A stretch of 64,000 nt of DNA from assembly GCA_963744305.1 (NCBI GenBank), contig CAVUTF010000046.1:372001-436000 (forward strand), given 5' to 3'. Made by a program: the position numbers and the translations under genes. How positions within the stretch are numbered: the first letter of the stretch is position 1; every line of letters starts with the position of its first letter. Positions 1 to 12,500 of the stretch are shown one piece after another. Source of the stretch: FEN-1219 sp963744305 (GTDB lineage Bacteria > Pseudomonadota > Gammaproteobacteria > Steroidobacterales > Rariloculaceae). The notes under the pieces are model-generated. The model was not told the origin of the DNA. It did no database searches and worked only from the letters and a program-made list of their open reading frames with translations.

Positions 1-60
1 CTGAGTTCGGTATATTGGCCGGTTTGTGTAAACCCACCGGCGAGAGGACATCGGATATCC

Positions 61-1900
<1,840 letters not shown>

Positions 1901-1924
1901 TCATCGAACGAAACGCTGCCAACG

Positions 1925-1947
1925 GGTTTGCGCGTCGCGGGCAAACC
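1925..1947 (+). other. Hairpin downstream of rpoD
   Basis: A perfect 7-bp stem, GGTTTGC (1925-1931) pairing with GCAAACC (1941-1947), encloses a 9-nt loop shortly after the rpoD stop codon. No T-run follows, so it is not a canonical intrinsic terminator. It may protect the rpoD mRNA 3' end or cause pausing. Confidence 0.35.
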
Positions 1948-1984
1948 ATAAGCGCAGCTGCGGCGGTGATACCATAGCCGGCCT

Positions 1985-2351
1985 GGGCCCGTAGCTCAGT
2001 TGGTTAGAGCAGGGGACTCATCGAAAAGGTGCCTTCGCGGCGAGAGCCGCGAAGTGGACGGGATGAATTCAGGGAAACCTCAAGCCGCGGATCAGCGGCT
2101 GGCAACCCTGAGCCAAGCCGGCGGTACACCGCCGGAAGGTGCAGAGACTACCTGAGAGCTCGAGCGCTCTTAATAACAGGCAGGAGCGTCCCGCACCCCA
2201 AACGAGGCGACGACCGCCAGGGATGGCGGGAGTGGCGCGATTGCAGGACGCAAATCGCGGCCTCGCGGGTGAAGAGATAGTCCACTCCCGCCGGAAACGG
2301 CGGGGCCAGTGAATCCCTTGGTCGTAGGTTCGAGTCCTACCGGGCCCACCA
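1985..2351 (+). tRNA. tRNA-Ile(CAU) (lysidine-type), interrupted by a group I intron
   Basis: The exons are 1985-2021 and 2312-2351. Joined, they form a standard 77-nt tRNA with encoded CCA. The acceptor GGGCCCG (1985-1991) pairs with CGGGCCC (2341-2347). The D arm is GCTC..GAGC. The anticodon stem GGGGA/TCCCT encloses loop CTCATAA with anticodon CAT at 2019-2021. The T arm is GTAGG TTCGAGT CCTAC. A CAU anticodon could mean initiator Met, elongator Met or the minor isoleucine tRNA whose C34 becomes lysidine. It is not initiator-like, because the acceptor starts with a G1-C72 pair. The body resembles tRNA-Ile2 and the intron-bearing tRNA-Ile of Azoarcus more than elongator tRNA-Met. That assignment is by resemblance and could be tested by aminoacylation identity or TilS models. 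Removal of the intron is needed to make a functional tRNA. Confidence 0.93.
2022..2311 (+). ncRNA. Self-splicing group I intron (IC3-like, Azoarcus type) in tRNA-Ile(CAU)
   Basis: The 290-nt insert sits directly after the anticodon. P1: exon CAT (2019-2021) pairs with internal guide GTG (2029-2031), giving the required U.G at the 5' splice site. P2: CTTCGCGGC/GCCGCGAAG (2033-2054) is capped by a GAGA tetraloop. P3: CGGGAT (2059-2064) pairs with GTCCCG (2188-2193). P4: CAGGG (2070-2074) pairs with CCCTG (2106-2110). P7: GACTA (2146-2150) pairs with TAGTC (2278-2282) within the signature contexts GGTGCAGAGACTA and AGATAGTCC. P8: CACCC (2194-2198) pairs with GGGTG (2267-2271). P9: CCCGCCG-GAAA-CGGCGGG spans 2287-2304. 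The last intron base is G (2311), the omega-G. Core blocks match what I recall of the 205-nt Azoarcus ribozyme. The extra length comes from a P7.1-like hairpin (about 2151-2180) and an enlarged P8. There is no homing endonuclease gene inside; the 83-codon open frame across it ignores the structure. Confidence 0.93.
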
Positions 2352-2405
2352 GATGATCATTGACCTGCGACGCGGCCGGCGCGCGCCGCTGCCAGGGGAG
2401 TCGGT

Positions 2406-2801
2406 ATGTCGTCGCAAGCCAAGACGCTGCTCTGCTTCGCGGCGTTGTCGCTGCTCGTCGCTACGATCGCAGGTGCGGCCGCGAGCCATGCGCTTGCGGG
2501 GCTCGACGACCAGAGCTTGAGGGCGTTTGAGACCGCCGTCGACTTTCAGTTCTTCCACGGCTTGGGTTTGCTCGTCGTGACGCTGCTCGCCGAGCGGCAT
2601 GCGCGGAACAGGGCGATTTGGCTCGCCGCCTGGTTGCTCGTCGCTGGCACTTTGCTGTTTTGCGGCAGCATCTACGCGACCACGTTCGGGCTTTCGCCTT
2701 CGGTCGGGTCGGCCGCGCCGATCGGTGGCGTGGCGTTCATGGCCGGCTGGGCTGTGCTCGCGCTCGCTCTTTGCTTCGGCGACCGCAACATCGCCACCTA
2801 A
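2406..2801 (+). CDS. DUF423 family inner-membrane protein
   Basis: This 131-residue, very hydrophobic protein has about four transmembrane helices. It has the N-terminal pattern of the DUF423/YgdD family: a first helix ending in AGAAASHALAGL, then a loop FQFFHGLGLLVVTLLAER and two further helices, with a SAAPIGGVAFMAGW segment near the end. The length fits the family. The biochemical role is unknown and it is probably a small inner-membrane protein. ATG at 2406 follows GGGGAGTCGGT, a good ribosome-binding site. The gene begins about 55 bp after the tRNA and ends 57 bp before the peroxiredoxin start, so the two could be co-transcribed. Confidence 0.85.
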   Translation: MSSQAKTLLCFAALSLLVATIAGAAASHALAGLDDQSLRAFETAVDFQFFHGLGLLVVTLLAERHARNRAIWLAAWLLVAGTLLFCGSIYATTFGLSPSVGSAAPIGGVAFMAGWAVLALALCFGDRNIAT

Positions 2802-2858
2802 GCGACATTGAGCCGAGTTAGAATTCACGGCTTCCATCCGCACACATGGAGCATAACC

Positions 2859-3518
2859 ATGGCACTACACATCGGCGACGAAGCGCCAAACTTCACGGCT
2901 GAGACTACGGCGGGAACCATCGACTTTCATGAGTGGATAGGCGACGGTTGGGCGATTCTGTTTTCCCACCCGAAGGATTTCACTCCCGTCTGCACGACGG
3001 AGCTCGGATACATGGCCGGCTTGCAACCCGAGTTCACGAAGCGCAACACGAAGATCATCGGTCTTTCCGTCGACTCCGTCGATGATCACGAGAAGTGGTC
3101 GAAGGACATAGAGGAAACGCAAGGTCACAAAGTCACCTATCCGCTCGTCGACGGCAGCGACCTCAAAGTCGCGAAGGCCTACGACATGCTGCATCCGAAC
3201 GCGAGCGGCGAGGCGAAAGCACGCACAGCGGCGGACAACGCAACGGTTCGGTCGGTGTTCATCATCGGGCCCGACAAGAAGATCAAAGCGACGTTGACCT
3301 ATCCGATGAGCACCGGCCGAAACTTCGACGAGGTGCTGCGCCTGCTCGACTCGATTCAGCTAACGGCGAAGCACAAGGTCGCAACGCCGGTGAACTGGAA
3401 GCAGGGTCAGGACGTGATCATCGTGCCGGCCGTCAAGGACGACGAAGCGAAGCAGAAGTTTCCGGGCGGGTGGAAGTCACCGAAGCCTTACATTCGGATC
3501 GTTCCGCAACCGAAGTGA
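2859..3518 (+). CDS. 1-Cys peroxiredoxin (Prx6/LsfA type)
   Basis: This 219-residue thiol peroxidase is predicted to reduce H2O2 and organic peroxides in the cytoplasm. The AhpC/TSA fold carries the peroxidatic cysteine at residue 45 in HPKDFTPVCTTELG. The Prx6-specific C-terminal extension contains GRNFDEVLRLLDSIQLT and the terminal block YIRIVPQPK. No resolving cysteine is evident, as expected for a 1-Cys enzyme. The frame is open upstream to 2808, but ATG 2859 has a GGAG site 5 nt before it and gives the canonical MALHIGDEAPNF start. It is convergent with ddl. The physiological thiol reductant cannot be read from the sequence. Confidence 0.93.
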   Translation: MALHIGDEAPNFTAETTAGTIDFHEWIGDGWAILFSHPKDFTPVCTTELGYMAGLQPEFTKRNTKIIGLSVDSVDDHEKWSKDIEETQGHKVTYPLVDGSDLKVAKAYDMLHPNASGEAKARTAADNATVRSVFIIGPDKKIKATLTYPMSTGRNFDEVLRLLDSIQLTAKHKVATPVNWKQGQDVIIVPAVKDDEAKQKFPGGWKSPKPYIRIVPQPK

Positions 3519-3543
3519 CGAGACGCCGTCGGCCGTAACGGAG

Positions 3544-3569
3544 CGCGGCTTCGGCCGCGGGAAGCCGCG
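3544..3569. terminator. Hairpin between the convergent prx and ddl genes
   Basis: A 9-bp perfect stem, CGCGGCTTC (3544-3552) pairing with GAAGCCGCG (3561-3569), with an 8-nt loop, lies in the 52-bp gap between two convergent genes. Neither side has a T-tract, so any termination would be weak or Rho-assisted. Confidence 0.35.
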
Positions 3570-3570
3570 A

Positions 3571-4573
3571 TCAGGGCCTCGGTTTGCGACGCTCGAGGGC
3601 GCTCTTGCAGATTCGCTCACAGAGCTCGGCGAAACCGATGCCCACCGCGGCCGCGGCGCGCGGCAGCAAGCTGCCGGAGGTGAGGCCGGGGAGCGTATTC
3701 ACCTCCAAGCACCAGATTCCGCCCTCGTCGTCCATGCGGAAGTCGACGCGGCTGTAGGCTTCGAGCTTCAGCGCACGATGCACACGCAGCGCGAGATCCT
3801 GCGCTCGCTCGGTCTGCTCGCGCGTGAGGTCGGCCGGAAAAATTTCTTGCGCGCCGCCCACCTGATACTTCGCGGCGTAGTCGAAAATCGGCCCGTGCGC
3901 CGGGTATGATTTCCCCGACCGCGAGCGCCGTGTCATCGAGCACACCGACGGTGAGCTCACGGCCTGCGACGTAGCGCTCGAGCATCACGGCGCTGTCGAA
4001 GCTCGCGGCCAACTCGAGCGCGGCCGGCAGCTCCGCGGCCTCCTCGACGAGTGTCAACCCGACGGTCGAGCCCTGCCCGTTGGGCTTCACGATCAGCGGA
4101 AATCCAAGCATCGCGGAGACAACGTCGGCCGCCACCGGAGCCATCAACCAATCCGGCGTCGGCACTCCGGCCGCGCGAAACAACCGCTTCGCGATGTCCT
4201 TGTCCCAGCCGAGCGCGCTGCCGAGCCTGCCGCTGCCCGTATATGGGATCTCGGCCAGATCGAGCAGCGATTGAATCGTGCCATCCTCGCCATGGCCGCC
4301 GTGCAGCGCGATGAAGACCAGATCGACGCCCTTCAGATCCGGCGTCGAGACTACGGTAGGAAGGCCCGCGCTTGCGGAACGCTCCGGCGGCAAGCGATCG
4401 ATGCGTCCGGTCAGGAGTTTTTTTTCTTCCGCCGGAGGAAGCCGGCCGCGGCCCGAATCCACAGCAAGCACCTCGTGGCCGAGAGAGCGCAGCGCGCCGA
4501 CGACTTGCGCCGCGCTCGCCACCGACACGTCGCGCTCCATGCTGTCGCCACCGAAAAGAACGGCGATTTTCAC
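3571..4573 (-). CDS. ddl: D-alanine--D-alanine ligase (ATP-grasp), frameshifted in this sequence
   Basis: The enzyme joins two D-alanines for peptidoglycan precursor synthesis. GTG 4573 lies just downstream of GGGAGGA and starts VKIAVLFGGDSMERDVS, the Ddl N-terminus with the ATP-grasp glycine loop. Further motifs are LHGGHGEDGTIQSLLDL, YTGSG, WDKDIAKRLFRAAGVPTP, FPLIVKPNGQGSTVG, and, after a frame change near 3905, PIFDYAAKYQVGG and the Mg-binding stretch VDFRMDDEGGIWCLEVNTLPG. Read through, the protein is about 333 residues, a normal length. The break sits in ATACCC-GGCGCAC, where deleting one G restores IIPAHGPIFDY. It is therefore probably a one-base insertion error rather than a real lesion. 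The gene stands alone, outside an mra/mur cluster. Confidence 0.92.
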
Positions 4574-4717
4574 GAGGATCCTCCCGTGATCCAAGAGCTT
4601 CGCGATTGTACTCGAAGGTTGTCGCTGAAATTGTGCGCGACTCCGCAAGCGGAGGCGCGGTATAAATCTCGATCCAGTCGATCGTTTCGCGTGCTCGAAG
4701 TAGCCAAGGGGGAATGG

Positions 4718-6717
4718 ATGGGACGCTGGAAGATCGTTTGGGCATGCGTCGCGGCGCTCGTTGCAGGGTGCGAGGGCGGCAGCGGCTCTGCAGGTCCGGA
4801 TCCCATTACCTTCACGCCGGGCCCGGCGCCGACGGGCCAAGGATTCGTTGCGCTATTCGCTCCCCCTGTCGACGTCGGTCCCTATCCAACCGATCTCTAT
4901 AATCCCACGGGCGCGAAGCTGAATGTTCCGCAGCGAATCACGAGCCCGCTCGCGAGCGCGCTGAACACGCTCGATGGTTTCTCGACGACGGCCGTCATCA
5001 GCGCGCCCTTCAATGCACCGGTCGACGCGGCAACGCTCGTGCCGTTCAATCCGCTGGCAGCCCCGACCGGCAACGAGTCGATCTTCGTGCTCAACGCAAC
5101 GCAGGGCGTGCCGCTCGTGCCCGGCGTCGACTATGCCGTAAGGCTGTCGAGCGCGGCCGGCAGCGGCGACGGCCTCGTGGAGATCGTCCCACTCAAGCCT
5201 CTGCTGCCGCGCACGCGTTACGCTTTCATCCTGACGAATCGGATCCGCAGCACCGCGGGCGTGGCGGCCGGCGCCGACACTGTCTTTGCGGCGGTCCGCA
5301 ATGCCCACCTGGCGGGCCAGACGAGCGTCCCCGGGGCCCCGCAGCTGACGCCGCTGTTCCCGTTGATCGCGCCGCTCGTGACGACGGCGACGAACGTTCT
5401 CGGTCTACCGGGCGACTCCGTCGTCGTCGCGTGGAGCATGCTCACGCAGTCGATCAGCGAAGTGCTGGACGTCATCGAGGCGACCGCGACCGCGCGCACG
5501 GCCGTGCTCGCCTCCGCCGGATCACGACCGCGCAGCTCGGCGTGGGCCTGCCGGGCCTCGCGAGCATCTATGCCGGCTACATCCAAATACCGTATTTCGG
5601 CGATCCCGCAAATCCGCTGACGAGCTTTTGGGTGAACGCCAATCTCATGCCGCCGACCGGCGCGAGCCCGGTTCCGATCGCGCGTGTCGCGCAGCAACGC
5701 ATCCCGTTGCTCGCGACGCTGCCGAACGCGACCAGCGGCCGAGCACAACCCGCCGCGGGCTGGCCGGTCGTGATCTTCCAACACGGGATCACGCTGAATC
5801 GGACGGTGATGTTCGCGATCGCGGACGCGTTCGCGCAAGCGGGTTTTGCAGTCATCGCGATCGACTTGCCGCTGCACGGGATCACGGACACGGCGAACCC
5901 TTTCTACCAGGGAGCCGCGAGCCCGTTCGGCAACAACGAGCGCCACTTCAACCGCGACAGTGTCGGCGCCACCGGCGTGTTCGCGCCCGACGGGCAGATC
6001 GACAACGGCTGGCAGATCCTGAATCTCCAGAACCCTCTGAACGGTCGCGATCACTTTCGGCAAGCCGTATCGGACACGATTCACCTCACGCGGACGATCG
6101 GCTCGCTGAACTTCCCGGACGGTGATCCGAACCCCGACCTCGATCCGACGCGCATCCATTTCCTCGGCATCTCGCTCGGCAGCATCATCAGCGGAGTCTT
6201 TCTCGGCTTGAACAGCGAGGTCGGCACGGCCACGCTGTCGAGCCCGGCCGGCCCCTGGACCGCGATCCTCACGGACCCGGAGGCGATCGATTTCGGCGCG
6301 CCGATCCGCGCAGCGCTGTCGGCGCAGGGATTGCCGCAAGGCACCGTCGGATTCGACAACTTCGTCCGCGACTTGCAGACGCTGATCGATCCGGTGGATC
6401 CAACCAACTACGCAGCCGATGCCGCGGCGAATCATCCGCTGCACGTGATCGAGGTGCTGGGCGATACGGCGGTGCCGAACGACTCGACCGATTTCATCGC
6501 GTCGCTCTGGGGCCTTCCGACCGTGCACGCGACGGTTGCCGTCGCGCCGCCGAGCACCACTCGAGGCATCGTACGGTTCAAAGCGGGAGGGCACTCGTCG
6601 TTGTTCAATCCCGCAATCAACCCGGCCGTGACCGTCGAGATGCAGCGCGAGACAGTCGCTTTCGCCGCGTCGCTCGGTCGCTCGATTCAAATCACCGACG
6701 GCAGCGTCGTGGACTAG
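4718..6717 (+). CDS. VolA-like outer-membrane lipoprotein lipase/esterase, frameshifted in this sequence
   Basis: ATG 4718, behind AAGGGGGA, opens a lipoprotein signal MGRWKIVWACVAALVAGC with lipobox LVAGC. Residues about 40-270 resemble the N-terminal domain of bacterial virulence-factor lipases (PDVGPYPTDLYN-type start, then SAPFNAPVDAATL). After a frame change near 5520 the protein continues with a secreted alpha/beta-hydrolase: oxyanion region GWPVVIFQHGITLNRTV, nucleophile elbow FLGISLGSIISG (G-x-S-x-G), and a likely C-terminal histidine in FKAGGHSSLFNP. The combined length is about 666 residues. It probably hydrolyses lipids or lysophospholipids at the cell surface, by analogy with Vibrio VolA; the substrate is not shown. 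One missing base in a CGCCGG run would explain the break. The TonB receptor starts only 17 bp downstream, suggesting co-expression. Confidence 0.83.
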
Positions 6718-6733
6718 CCCCGAGGTAGCGTTC

Positions 6734-9573
6734 ATGAGCAGCCTTACCCCGCCTCCGATCGTATTCACGAAGGTACTCCTCGCTCAACCGCACGCACGGG
6801 TTCGCACCGCCTTCTCGACTGCCCTCGCGGCGTTGATCGCCGCGCCCGCGGCACCGGCACTCGCTCAAAACGAGGGCGTCGAGCAGATCGTCGTCACCGG
6901 CACGTATATCCGCCGGCGATCGCAATTCGATTCGCCCTCGCCGCTCGTGACTATGACCAGCGCCGATCTCGCAGCGACCGGTGCCAACGAGATCGGCGAT
7001 GTGATAGAGGACCTGACGATCAATACCGGCTCGCAAAACAACCCGGACGCGTTCACGCAGAACTTCACGACTGGCACGGGCAACGTGAACCTTCGCGGCC
7101 TCGGTGTGAGCTCCACGCTCGTGCTCCTCAACGGCCGGCGGCAGACGCAAAGCGCGGCGGCCACCGATCGCGGCGAGAACTTCGTCGACACGTCCTCGTT
7201 GCCGCCGATGATCGCGTTCGACCGTCTCGAGATCCTGAAGGACGGCGCCACGGCTTTGTACGGGTCGGAAGCGGTCGCGGGCGTCGTCAACTTCATCACC
7301 CGCAGCGAGTTCGAAGGCTTCGATCTGGAGTTGAGCTTGCAGAGCGTCGACGACCATCCGCAAGACGACAGCGAGATCAGCGGTCTCTATGGCGTCGGCA
7401 ATGATCGCACCCATTTGCTCGCGGCGTTCAGCTATCTCGACCGCGATCCTTTGACCACCTACGACCGACGCCTGTCGTCTCCAACCGACGACTTGAGCCA
7501 AGCAGGCAACCCCGGCTCGTTCCTAGTTCCGTCATTGCCCGGGAATCCTGCGTTCCAATCCGTCTGGACGTCGGCATTCGACACAAACCGCAACGGTGTC
7601 GCCGATTTCGTTGAGCCCACGCTCGGCCGCCCTCCGGTTCCGGGCGCGCAGCCGCCCGTATTCGCGGATCAGGACTGCGTCGCGATCGCGGCGCAGGATC
7701 CGAAAGTCGTACCGAGCATCGCCGGTCAGCGTTCCGAGCCCGATCGGCGCCATTCCAATCGGCCTATGCGAGTTCGACTTCGGCGACTTCTATTCCCTCG
7801 TGCCGGAGGAGAGCCGCGCGAGCGGCTATGTCGAGCTGACGCACGAGCTCAACGATCTCGTGGAGGGTAGAGTCGAGCTCCACGTCGCGGACAACGAGGC
7901 GTCGCGCAACAACTCGCCGTCGTTCCCGTTCGCGGCGTTTCCGACCGTCGCAGCGTCCCACCCGGACAACCCATACGGCAGCGACGTGCGCTTCATCGGC
8001 CGCATCATCGGCGCCGGCGGCACCGCGATCGAGAGCATTCACAACTCGGACACGATGCGTTTCGCGGGCTCGTTGACCGGCTCGATTGGCGACGTCTGGG
8101 TCTGGGAGCTCGCGGCTCAGTTCAGCGAGAACGATTTCTTCGTGCAGGCGCCGGACGTGCTCGTCGATCGGTTCAATCTCGCGATTCGCGGCTTCGGCGG
8201 AGCGGGCTGCGATTCGGCCGTCGGCACCCCGGGCGTAGCGCCCTGCGCGTATTTCAACCCGTTCGGCAGCGCGTTGACCGGCACCGGCACGCGCAACTCC
8301 TCGGCGCTGTTCGACTACTTGGTCGGCTACGAGACTTTCGACGCTCACAGCGAGTTACTGACGCGTCGAGGGCTTCGTGACGCGGCAATTCGGCGAGCTT
8401 GCGGGGGGCCCGATCGGCCTCGCGGTCGGGGCGCAGTACCGCGGCGACGAGCTTAGGTACGACTACAATGACGACGCGAATCGAGACAACTTCCTGTTCC
8501 TGATCGGCAACCCGGACTTCGGCGACGAGCGCGACATCGACGCGTTCTTCGCCGAGCTCGTGCTGCCGTTCACGGATGCGCTCAACATGCAGGTCGCCGC
8601 GCGCTTCGAAGACTATGGCGACATCGATTCGACCGATCCCAAGGTCACGCTGCTGTGGCGGCCGAGTTTGCGCTTCTCGCTGCGCGGCTCGGTCGGAACG
8701 TCGTTCCGCGCGCCGTCCCTGTTTCAAGCATTCGGCACGCAGACGACGCTCGCAGAGCTCATCGACCCCAACGTCGGCAGCCCGCAGTTCTTCCCGGTCC
8801 GCACGCAACCGAATCCCAGTGGCGCGGCGTTGCAGCCCGAGGAAGCCGACGTGCTCAACTTCGGCGTGAGCTTCTCGCCGACCGAAAACCTCGACATCGG
8901 CGTCGACTATTGGTCCTTCGATTACAAGAGCGTGATCATCGAACAAAATCCGCAGGCGCTCTTGAACGCCGCTGCCCTCGGCGATCCGCAGGCACGGATG
9001 CAAGTGATCCGCGACCCTGCGAGCGGATTGCTGCTGCGCGTCGACTCGTTCTATACGAATGCGTCCTCTCTTGAAACGGACGGCCTCGATCTCACGATCG
9101 CGTACGACTTCGAGCTCGCGGCCGGCGGAACGCTGCGCGCCGGCGCCGATGCGACCTACATCGCGAGCTACGACATCGAGGATCCGCAAGCCGGGGCCGT
9201 GGACGGCGTCGGCAAGCGTAACTTCGCGAACTTCGGCACGTCGACGCCGGAATGGCGGCTCAACAGCTTCGTGAGCTGGCAGCGCGACCGGCACGCGGTC
9301 AACGTGTTCGTGCGCTACATCGATTCCTACGTCGACGACCAAGTCGAGCTAGGCCAGGGCCCGGCTTTTTATCGCGACATCGACAGCCAGACCACCGTGG
9401 ACGCGCAGTACAGCTTGAGCCTCCGGGCGGAGAACGCGCCGACTTTGACTTTCGGCGCGATCAACTTGTTCGACGAGGACCCACCGCGGGTGGCGACGAG
9501 CGGCGGCTACGATTCCAAGGTCCACGACCCGCGCGGGCGACTGTGGTACGCGAAAGCCATGTTCCGCTTCTAG
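6734..9573 (+). CDS. TonB-dependent outer-membrane receptor, frameshifted twice in this sequence
   Basis: This gated beta-barrel should import a large substrate energised by TonB-ExbBD. The signal peptide ends near ALAALIAAPAAPALAQ and is followed by a TonB box EQIVVTG. The plug domain includes NVNLRGLGVSSTLVLLNGRR, ALYGSEAVAGVVNFIT and DRLEILKDGATA. The barrel follows in a second frame (from about 7770, CEFDFGDFYSLVPEE) and a third (from about 8370, EGFVTRQFGELAGG) through to GRLWYAKAMFRF, ending in the aromatic residue typical of outer-membrane barrels. The total is about 945 residues. SFRAPSLFQAF and the repeated Asp/Asn-rich strands fit the large receptors of Xanthomonadales/Sphingomonadales-like bacteria. 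Both breaks look like single indels. The ligand is unknown, and the upstream lipase may act on it or release it. Confidence 0.9.
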
Positions 9574-9596
9574 AGAACCGCGCCACGCGTCGCGCC

Positions 9597-12500
9597 TCAG
9601 GACCTCCAGCGGCGGCGCGCGCGCTGGATGTCGGGGCGACGGGTCTCCGGCGACAGTAGGGCCGCGACAGTCCCCTGCTCGGCGGGGGACACCTCAGCGA
9701 GCCACTCGACTGCCTGCCCGCCGCCTGAGGCAACGGCCGTGCCGTTCTTGAATACCAGCCGTCGGCGCGGCTGAGTCGGCGCGCGCGGCCCGTTGTCGAG
9801 CAGGCCTGCGAGATTCAGCGGATCGGCCGCAGATATCACGACCCACTCCGCCACGTCCTTGTTGCGGCGTAAGCGCCGCAGCTCCTCGACGGCTTCCATC
9901 AGCGCAAATTGCTCGCCGCCGAGCGGCTCGATGAAGCGTCCGCCGCGGATCTCGCCGCGAGCTTCCGCGCTGCGATAGAAGCGCAGCAGCTCGCGCCAGG
10001 TCGGGGCGAGCGCCTCGCGGTCGAGCAGTCGGCGGCATACGACTCCGTAACGGCGCAAGAGCGCCTTGGCCGCGTGCTCGACGGCCTCGTCGTGCGGCGT
10101 CGAGGCGCTCACAGGGTTTGCCGCATCGAGGAGCGCCCAACGTCCCGCCGCGTCGAAGTCGCTGCGGCCGCGAGAGGCGCCGCGGCCGCGGAATCCGCGG
10201 CGCCGGCTTTGCGGAGTCAGCAGAGCTCGCAGACCGTTGAACGAGTCCGCAGTGACGAGACCGCGTGCGACGAGCTCGCCGAGCGCCTCCTCGACCTGCA
10301 CGCGCAAGAGCCCGCTGATTTGCACGAGCTCGAGGAAGAACAGTGCGCCGCGCGCGGTAAGCGCGTCGACGACGCGCTGCGCGGAGCCGGACAATGTCTG
10401 CGGCAGCTCGGCGGCCATGCCGCTCAAGTGCCGCCAATGGGCAAGCGTGCCGCGCGGAACGAGCGCGATCGGTGATGTGGCAACGGTGCTCGCGCGACCG
10501 GGCGCGGCCGCACTGCTCGGGCGCGGCCGCCACCAGACGAACTCGCCGGCCGCCGACAACTGATCGAGCTGCAAGGGTCCGTAATCCGCCAACCGCGCCG
10601 GCAGCACTTCCCGCTCCCAGACAGCAGCCGGCAAAGCGAGGCCCTGCAGCTCGCTCAAGATCGCGGACAGCGCCTCGCGGCCTTCGCGGCGTTCGCTTCC
10701 CAACCCCTGCCAATGGAACAAGAATCGCTGGTAGTCGGCCATCGACGCGGGCTCTATCTCGCTGCGCAGCCGCTTCAACGTGTAGCGGTGGATCCGCGCG
10801 AGCAATCGGCGCTCGCACCACTCCTCGGCCTCGGCGCCCGTAAAGCTGCCACGCATGACCGAGCCCTGCTGCTCGAGCGCGACGAGCGCCGGCAGTAGCG
10901 CCGCGCCGTCGAAGCTTAAGGGGCGGCCCAACTGCGCGGCTGTGACGGGGCCGAGCGCGTCGAGGCGGCTGCGCAAGAGCTCGCGCAACGCAGTATCCGG
11001 ATCGCTGGTCCCGGGATCGAGCACTGGGAGCTGCCGACCCGCTACGCCATCCGGTAGCACCAGGCGCAACTCCGCGAGCCGCTCTGCACTGACCCAAAGC
11101 TCGCCCGCGGCAACCTTGAACGTGGTGGCGCGGCCATCTCGCTCGAGAGCCGCAAAGCTCGCACGCCACGCGCTGCCCGCACCGTCGCCCTCCGCGGCGG
11201 TGACGAAACCGAGCGTCACGAGCGCATCGTGAAGCTCGTCGGGATTGCCCACGTCCGGCCAGGCTTCTGCGCGCACGCGCTCGATCGCATCGTGGTCGAG
11301 CTTGCCGAGCTCCGCCGCCTGCTCGACGCTCATGTAGCGGCGCGCTTGCACGGCGAGCGTGCGGCGTTCCTCGGCCGGCGCATCGTCGAGGAACGCGTAC
11401 GGTTTCGCACCCAGGATCTCTTGCGCTAGCGGCGACGGGCTCGTGAGCTCGCGGCAGAGGACGGCCACCTCCCCGCGCTCGATGCGCTCGAGCAGCGCGA
11501 CGAGGCCCTCGACGTCCATGGCGGCCGTGGTGCAATCCGCGAGTGTTTGGGCGACGAGCGGATGATCCGGGATCTCGCGATCGCCGCCCGGCAGATTCTC
11601 CGCACACGCGAGCTGATCGGGGAACACCGTCGACAGCAGGTCCTCGGCATCGGTCCGCTGGAATTGCGCCGGCGCGCGCTTACCGTTGCGAAATCGCCGA
11701 ATCGCGAGCGCGATGCTCGCGTTCCAGCGCCAATACGCCCCGAACAGCGGCGCATCGAGCACGGCCTGCCTCAGCACGTCGCGCACGGACTTGCTCGAAA
11801 GGTAATGGATCACGTCCTCGAGCGCGAAGCTGTGGACCGCGCCGAGCGAGATCACGATCGAGTCCTCGAGCGCAGCCGCCTGCAGCTCGAAGTTGAAACG
11901 CCGGCAAAAGCGCTTGCGCAGCGCCAAGCCCCACGCGCGATTGATCCGCGAACCGTAGGGAGAATGGATCACGAGATGCGTGTCGCCGGTCTCGTCGAAG
12001 AACCGTTCGAGGATGATGCGCTCGAAGGAAGGCAGCGCGCCGAGCGCCGCCTTGGCTGCGCCGAGATACTCGACGAGTTGCTCGGTAGCCGCGTCGTTCA
12101 CGCCGACTTCGCTTCCGAGCCAATCGGCTGCCGCGGATCCGCCGCTCTCGAGCCGCTCGTCGGCGAGCTGGTGCAAACGTCCCACCGAAGAGGAGAGCTC
12201 GTTGCTGCGCCCCGGTGCTTCGCCAAGCCAGAACGGGATCGTCGGCGACTGACCCTGCGCGTCCGCGACGTACACCTTGCCTGATTCCACCTTCAAGATT
12301 CGGTACGACGTGTTGCCGAGCTGGAAGACGTCGCCCGGCATGCTCTCGAACGCGAAGTCTTCGTTGAGCGTGCCTATCTGCGTCTCGCTCGGCTGCAAAA
12401 CGACGTCGTAGTCGAATTGATCCGGAATCGCGCCGCCGTTCGTGATCGCGGTCAAGCGCGCGCCGCGCCGGCCGCGCAGCTCGTTGTTGACGCGATCGAA

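Noticed and set aside
1922..1950. Rho-independent terminator of rpoD
   Set aside because: The hairpin has no following T-tract.
2029..2280. 83-codon open frame inside the tRNA intron as a possible homing endonuclease
   Set aside because: It overlaps the conserved intron helices, has no LAGLIDADG or HNH motif, and its composition is that of the structured RNA.
4271..4717. N-terminal 149 codons of the lipase frame
   Set aside because: They lie antisense to ddl and upstream of a clear lipoprotein signal with its own ribosome-binding site at 4718.
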